The notes under the pieces: model-generated
Told to the model about the DNA's origin: nothing
Databases searched by the model: none
The model's input: the letters and a program-made list of their open reading frames with translations, nothing else
Made by a program: the position numbers and the translations under genes
Part shown: positions 58,731 to 64,000 of the stretch, in pieces
Numbering within the stretch: position 1 is the stretch's first letter
Layout: each line of letters opens with the position of its first letter
NCBI GenBank assembly: GCA_025094145.1
Contig: JALLLS010000039.1
Span: 248,001 to 312,000 of the forward strand
Origin: Spinellus fusiger
Lineage: Eukaryota; Mucoromycota; Mucoromycetes; Mucorales; Phycomycetaceae
DNA length: 64,000 nt
Direction: 5' to 3'

Positions 58731-61700
58731 GTTTTTTTTTGTATTCTTTAATGACTGGGCCAACACGTTATGATGTGCGGCACTTTAAAAATGATAAAGG
58801 TCACGTGAACCGGACAAACGGGAAGGAAGAAGGAAACTAGCTAAAGTGAATAATACATATAAAAGAAAGAAAAGAAAGAAAGAAAAAGAATAAAGAAAAA
58901 CACTTCAAGACACCATAGACTGAAGATCCACCACCGAAGAAGAAGCCTTAATTGCCACAACACCAGGAAGGAAAGGAGCAGAGTCAAAGATAAAAGCCCA
59001 GTGGGCATGCCAAATTGCCTGCACTGTGGCGACCACTACCAGAACACCAAGGTCGGCGTCTGGCAGAGAGGGAGGACAGCAAGAAGACAGCAAAGATTGG
59101 ACATCCTTAAGACGCCAAGAAGGACACCAACAAGAAAGAACGACACTCCACACACGCCTCTTCCCAGAACAGAGAAACAGAGAATGATCTTGGTCTTCCA
59201 CCAAAGCGGAACAGAATGAGCAAAGAGGAGAAAGAAATTGGACAGGCAGGATGCGGTGCATTCTACTGCGAGTGGGCAAACGACCCCAGAGAGCTTTCCA
59301 TCAAACAGTGCGGGTGTTGTGTGGTATCCGAAGATGCCAAAAGTGTTTCCAGACCACAGGAGGAGGCGAAGAAGAAGACAAAGGAGGCAGCAAGTGGCGG
59401 CGAAGAGAAGAGGTGCGGACCTCGGCCAGACTTTGTTTGTTGATCTGGATGATCTCCAAAAGAGAAGAAAAGCCAGTGGGTGGAGGAACAATAGGAGATG
59501 CCAGCACAAGGCCAGACAAGAACCACGGCCAGAGCACAATTTGCCCAGAGTCCAGAGCGCGGAAAAAAGAGAGGATGCGGTACTTCGCAAAACCCAATTG
59601 TGGTGTCTGCTTCCGGCATAGACGGCCAAAGCTATCAATCTCAAAAGCGTGGAAAACAAACACCTTGGCAAAGTTGAGCTTGGGTGCAACAAAAGGAGGA
59701 AAAAAACCCCAAACAGTAGACAGAGGCAAGGTTAGCAGGGTAGGAGCATCCATACCAACATGCATTGGGAGAGGAGACAGGCAAAGAAGAGCAACCACGA
59801 TGAATCGGGCGCAGAGAAGACGGACAGTTGCACACATGGCAGGGAAACAGAAGAGCGACAGAGGCAGAAGGTGCTTGGAAGTGCAGAGAAAGAAGAAAGT
59901 CTAAGTAGCTAAGTACAAAGGAAGAAGTAGTAGAAGTAGTAGAAGAAAAGTCTGTTAATAAAAGAAGGATCCAACGTAATTGGAGAGCCTTTTGCTGACT
60001 GGCAGGATCTAACAAACCAATGCCACCACACCTACGAGGTTGGCACAACAGATCCCATCCAGGACTACCGAAACCAAGGTTAAGTTATTTACGAACAAGC
60101 CCACGGAAAGCAGAGAAAATAGAGTTGAGGGCAGGGATCACATACAAGATGTGCCAGAGGGTGCTGAGAAGCAAGGAATTAGCCACAAGGCTCTTACCAC
60201 GAGCAGAGAGGTGGCGCTGTGACATGATGTTACATTGCTTCTCCAACCTCTCCAGAAGAGCCAAATGGAAGTAATCCAACTGGGTTGGGTGGGACGACAG
60301 AGGGAAACCAAGATAACGAACAGCATGGACTGCATGACTATCATGGCGACATGATATATCAGAGGCATCCAGCACAGGACCCCAGTCAGGAACGAAGTGC
60401 CTTGAAAGAGCAACCGCGACGGTCTTGCTGAGGTTGACCCAAGCATTGGATGCCAGGCCAAACACTGAGAGAATCTCAAGAAGAGAAGCGAGCTTGACAG
60501 GACAAGAAAGGAACACCAGAAGATCATCAGCATAAGCCAACAACTTCAGAGGATGAGGCGGAACCAGAGGAACAACTGCGGACAACAACGGAGAAACACC
60601 AAAACAGAAGCCTCGAAGAGAAGAAGCAAGAATGATGCGGAGCAATGGCTCAAAAGCAAGGTTGAAAAGAAGAGGAGAAAGTGGATCTCCTTGTCGCAGC
60701 CCACGACCCTGGAGGAACGGGGAGGACACAAAGCCATTCACATTGACGTGAATTTTGGTAGAGAAGAACAACAAACAGATAGTGTCCACAAAGACCACAG
60801 AAAAACCAAAACGAGAGAGCACCAAACGAAGATACCCTGGATGTACCCAATTGTACACCTTCTCTTGGTCCAGCAAGAGAGCAACACCAGAATCTTTTGC
60901 CAGTTGGGCATGTTGCATGATAAGGCGCGTTAGCAAACCATTATCAGCTATAAATCGATTGGCCATGAAACCCATTTGATAGGGTGTAATCAGAGGGCCA
61001 AGGCAGAAACGAAGTCTAGAAGTGATGATCTTGGTGAAGATCTTAGCATCACAGTTGATAAGTAAAATGGGACGCCAATTCTTCAAAAGAGAAGGCTCAC
61101 CAGCCTTTGGTAAAAGTACCAACACCGTTTCCAACCAAGAGGAAGGAAAAACACTAAACAAAGCATCCTGATACACCTGTTGAGCCAAATCTTGCACAAA
61201 GGAATGTCTGAACAACCTTCTCCACAAGGGATAGGGAAGTCCATCCAAACCAGGGCTCGAGTTACTGGGTGTATCGTTCAAAATAAGTGTAATCTCTTCA
61301 AAAGTAATCTTGTCAAGCAGAGAGGCAGAAGAAGCAGACAAAAGAGCAGAAGAAGGAACGTTGTTGAGCAAAGACTCACCAGAGACAAAGTCAATGGGGT
61401 CCGCAGTGTACAGGTCTTGGTAAAACTGGCGTGCATGTCCAAGCATGTCTGCCATCGAGGAAAAAAGGTCACCAGAAAAAGGATCCCAAGGCGAGGTAAT
61501 GGACTTTGCAGTCGTTCTTTGTTTGATGGTCCTATAAAAGTAGGTATTGGACTGTTCGCCCTGTTCACACCACTTAACACCAGCACACTGGGCAAGATTA
61601 GCGGTTCGGGTCTGCTGCAGATTGGCAAGGTCAGCCTCAACACTAGAAAGATCCAGAGAGGGCGACGAAGAAAGAAGTTGGGTGCGAGTACGGTTGAGCT

Positions 61701-62965
61701 GACGCACCACTGACCGACAGTGACGTTGATACTTCTTGGCATAGGCCAAGTAAAGATGCCTGATGGCTTGCTTGAGCAAATCCCAGCGACAAACAGCAGA
61801 GACATCGACAGGAAGAAGAGAAGAGGCACGATCCAGCAGATCCACCAACAAATCCTCAAACTCATTGTGATCCAGGTACACTGTGTTAAATCTCCAGACA
61901 CCAGGTCTAGAGGGACGAGACAAAAGAATTGAAACTACAAGCAGACTATGGTCAGTCCAACTTGGGTTGACAAAAAGAACTTCTGGTGCAGAAGTGACAA
62001 TGGTGGTGGGTTGAAAGATGTAATCAATGCACGTCCAAGAACAGCTGCTGTGGAAGGTGGGTAGTAGTGCTGAGAGTGGTGCCGTGATGGTGTCAAGAAA
62101 ATGTTGTTGCTGATACACTAGCCATTCACCAGTAAAGGCTGTGCGTTGGTGGAGGTTGGCATTGAAGTCACCAAGAACAAATGTTGGGACTGAGGAAGGA
62201 CAACGAGGGCAGTCCTTCTTCAAGTGCCCTTCCTGGCGGCAGTACCAGTAGTAGGGAGGGAGACCCTTGGCATGGATCTCAACTGATATGTTGAATATCC
62301 CACCAAGGTGAAGAAAATGACACAGGGGGCAAGGATCCTCTACAGCAGAGACATCCAAAAAGACAGAAGCTTCACTGTGGAAGGTCTGGTATTTGTCATG
62401 GTATGCCCGAAGGTGCACCACTTTGCCAAAAGGCTGGAAGGCCTCCAGAACAAGGGCCAGAAGGTCCTTGCCGGGAAAGCAGACAGGGATGTTGTAAAGG
62501 TTGACCTCTGAGTCGAACCCAGCAGAGGCAACCGCCCGAGAGTTGTTGAAGGATACACCTTCAGAAGTTGCCTTCAGGCAAACCTCAGGCTTTTCAAAGA
62601 GAATCTCCGCGATGAGGTCCTTGGTACGGTTGTGACGAGTGGTGACAGCGACCACCCTTCCTAACTGAGCTGTCAAAACAGAGACAAGCTCCTGGGACTT
62701 GGCATTCTTGCCAAAGTTGAACACAACGCTTGACAGGTTCACTGTACAAGCCCATGCTGAGGTGACAGGGTCCACATGGCGAAGAGACTCACAGCCAGGA
62801 GCCGTGAAGATATGAAGCGCCTTTTTAGGGTGATGAATAAATGGCCTCGGGCCAGTAACATTTTTATTAATGCCATTCCATGGCGTTGTTTTCTCAATCA
62901 TGGTGTGTGTGCGGATTTTTTGGTGACGGTCGTGTATTGCTTTGTTGTAAATTTGACTTATGAAT
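58731..62965 (-). mobile_element. L1-like non-LTR retrotransposon, defective, inserted in R2
   Basis: Minus-strand element with 5' end near 62965 and 3' end at the poly(T) (poly(A) of the sense strand) at 58732-58740. It carries one long fused frame (62901-60085), a premature stop, and further frame-shifted coding traces down to 58905. The last of these includes PLCSFCSALVEDQDHSLFLC, the C-terminal zinc motif found in L1-like reverse transcriptases. It interrupts an R2 copy whose two parts lie on either side. It is unrelated in sequence to the 27.7-32.9-kb LINE. Confidence 0.9.
58905..62901 (-). pseudogene. Fused gag-like / endonuclease fragment / reverse transcriptase, then broken C-terminus
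   Basis: The long frame (938 codons) begins MIEKTTPWNGINKNVTG. The gag-like part has an RRM-like region (NLYNIPVCFPGKDLLALVL) and a zinc knuckle WYCRQEGHLKKDC in which the expected first Cys is Tyr. It then joins directly to VPTFVLGDFNANLHQR ... WTDHSLLVV, the C-terminal half of an AP-type endonuclease; the N-terminal half is missing. Reverse transcriptase follows: VLVLLPKAGEP, NWRPILLINCDAKIFTKI, LLLDQEKVYNWVHPGYL (motif A), GLRQGDPLSPLLFNLAFEPLL (motif B, shown from GLRQGDPLSPLLF), LLAYADDLLVFL (motif C). A TAA at about 60083 follows GLVRK; the same frame then continues (LNLGFGSPGWDLLCQPRRCG) to about 59641, and frameshifts follow. Catalytic Asp residues of RT are kept, but the element cannot be autonomous. 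Confidence 0.87.
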
Positions 62966-62984
62966 TTTGACTTGTGAATTTTAT

Positions 62985-63424
62985 GATTGGAGGCTATGGT
63001 GTAGTAAATTACCAGAATAATAGATGAAATATTATTATTTTTGATAATCCAATATTTTTGTTATTTCCCACACTGCCCATACAACTTGATGCCTAAGTAC
63101 TCGTCAAGATGAACATATCTTAGAAAGGTAATGTGCCATTATTAATAGATTAGAACAATAGAAAGAGGTCATAGACACTAACAAGGACTATTCTAGTGAT
63201 AAAAAGGTAAGCAGTGTCTTCATCTGGGCTTGAGCTCATTGTATTCCACAAGGCACTCATTGTATTGTTATTAGGCAAGTAAAGACTCCTTTCAAGTCAG
63301 TCTTAGGTGGTCTTCTATACTGTCAATCATATCTAGGGTATACTACTGAGCATAGTTATCTATCTCCCAAGGATGAAGCACAAAGCTTTTAGGGTATAGA
63401 TTCTATTGCTATGAAGGAATGTAC
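62985..63424 (-). repeat. Dispersed repeat R2, copy C, proximal part
   Basis: Reverse complement of the first half of R2 (compare 47980-48420): ending gaaggaatgtacttagg, with taaagactcctttcaagtc and gcttgagctcattgta. It continues the fragment at 58225-58730 across the inserted retrotransposon. Confidence 0.87.
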
Positions 63425-63440
63425 TTAGGCAGTAACTATA

Positions 63441-64000
63441 CAGTCACACAACATTAGAAAGTATACGATTTTCATTTTTTGAAATCCTGAAAAAAAGCAT
63501 GCTTTACGGATATAAATGTTACGATCTCAAAACACATACTAATGACTTCAAATTCAACACAAAGTTAGTTTAACATATTGTCTATAGTAATATATATATA
63601 TATAAGTTTTTATTTAATATTTTGTTGGGCCACCTTTGGCATCAATAACTGCCTGGTAGCGATCCTTCATTGAGTCAACTAAACGTTCGGCAAGATCAAC
63701 GTGGATATTTCCCCAAGCTTCTTCTAAAGCTGTCTTGAGCTCATCGATATTTTTGATACCGGCCCTCTTGTTATCAATAAGCTTATCAAGACAGCTCCAG
63801 AGATGTTCAATGGGGTTGAGATCAGGACTTTGGGCAGGCCAGTAATCAAAGCGCCTGATTTGATGTGTGTTTTTCCACCATGTTGTATAGCCACCTGTAT
63901 GGCAGCTAGCCCCATCTTCTTGGAATATGAAGTCCTTATCCTCCTTCTCATTCAATTCAATGAACCACGGCAGAAATTTTCTTGCCAAAATGTTGACATA
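63441..64000 (-). mobile_element. Tc1/mariner element, copy D (continues beyond window)
   Basis: Starts after TA (63439-63440) with CAGTCACACAACATTAGAAAG, the same terminus as the relic at 25038. The minus-strand frame 63988-63614 encodes the C-terminal half of an apparently intact transposase: FLPWFIELNEKEDKDFIFQ, EDGASCHTGGYTTW (second Asp), WPAQSPDLNPIEHLWSCLDK (final Glu), YQAVIDAKGGPTKY. There are no stops in the visible part, so this is the best-preserved transposase in the window and a possible source of activity for related defective copies. Confidence 0.9.

Noticed and set aside
59251..59904. 217-codon plus-strand frame rich in Arg/Lys and overlapping frames nearby
   Set aside because: Opposite strand of the decayed L1-like C-terminal region; high GC content there keeps several frames open by chance.
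1..64000. CRISPR arrays, bacterial operons, ribosome-binding sites
   Set aside because: Introns, eukaryotic gene families and transposons show a nuclear fungal genome; tandem repeats seen are microsatellites without spacers.

Overview
The window is nuclear DNA of a fungus, most likely an early-diverging one (Mucoromycota, e.g. a Mucorales-like species). Genes are split by many short introns of about 43-220 bp with GTAAGT-type donors and AG acceptors. The gene set (Dnm1, eL39, SNAPC3, a Gpi2/PIG-C homologue, a Rua1-type regulator, AVT-type transporter, Wsc/Mid2-like mucin) is fungal. The species itself cannot be fixed from sequence alone. I assembled exon structures by hand from splice signals, reading-frame continuity and family conservation.

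Region 1-14.5 kb is gene-dense. In order it holds the 3' end of a dynamin-related GTPase gene (Dnm1); two tandem TMEM135-like membrane protein genes; a one-finger C2H2 protein; a vacuolar amino-acid transporter of the AVT5/6/7 type; a Myb/SANT-like protein with a long Glu tract; ribosomal protein eL39 (minus strand); a small Cys-containing protein of unknown function (minus strand); a SNAPC3-like snRNA transcription factor subunit; and an ACT-domain (CASTOR-like) protein (minus strand). A long ATT microsatellite lies in the intergenic space between the divergent small-protein and SNAPC3 genes.

Region 15-36 kb is an island of mobile elements around one host gene, a mucin-like Wsc/Mid2-type surface protein. 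It contains one near-full-length non-LTR retrotransposon (LINE; ORF1 plus endonuclease/reverse transcriptase ORF2), three 5'-truncated copies of it, two near-identical inactive Tc1/mariner copies, a chimeric mariner relic, a different Tc1 element with intact terminal inverted repeats next to the LINE 5' end, two unclassified dispersed repeats (R1, R2), and a possible C-terminal relic of a Fanzor/TnpB-like nuclease.

Region 36-64 kb is very AT-rich and gene-poor. Only two well-supported host genes occur: gpi2/PIG-C at 49.7-51.0 kb and a Rua1-type regulator at 54.1-56.1 kb. A weak candidate for a membrane-protein exon lies at 57.2 kb. The rest is AT-rich DNA, Tc1/mariner relics, further R2 and R3 repeats, and a second, L1-like retrotransposon (58.7-63.0 kb) nested in an R2 copy. 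The long ORF-poor, AT-rich tract flanked by LINEs resembles what is reported for Mucor pericentric regions; this is only an inference.
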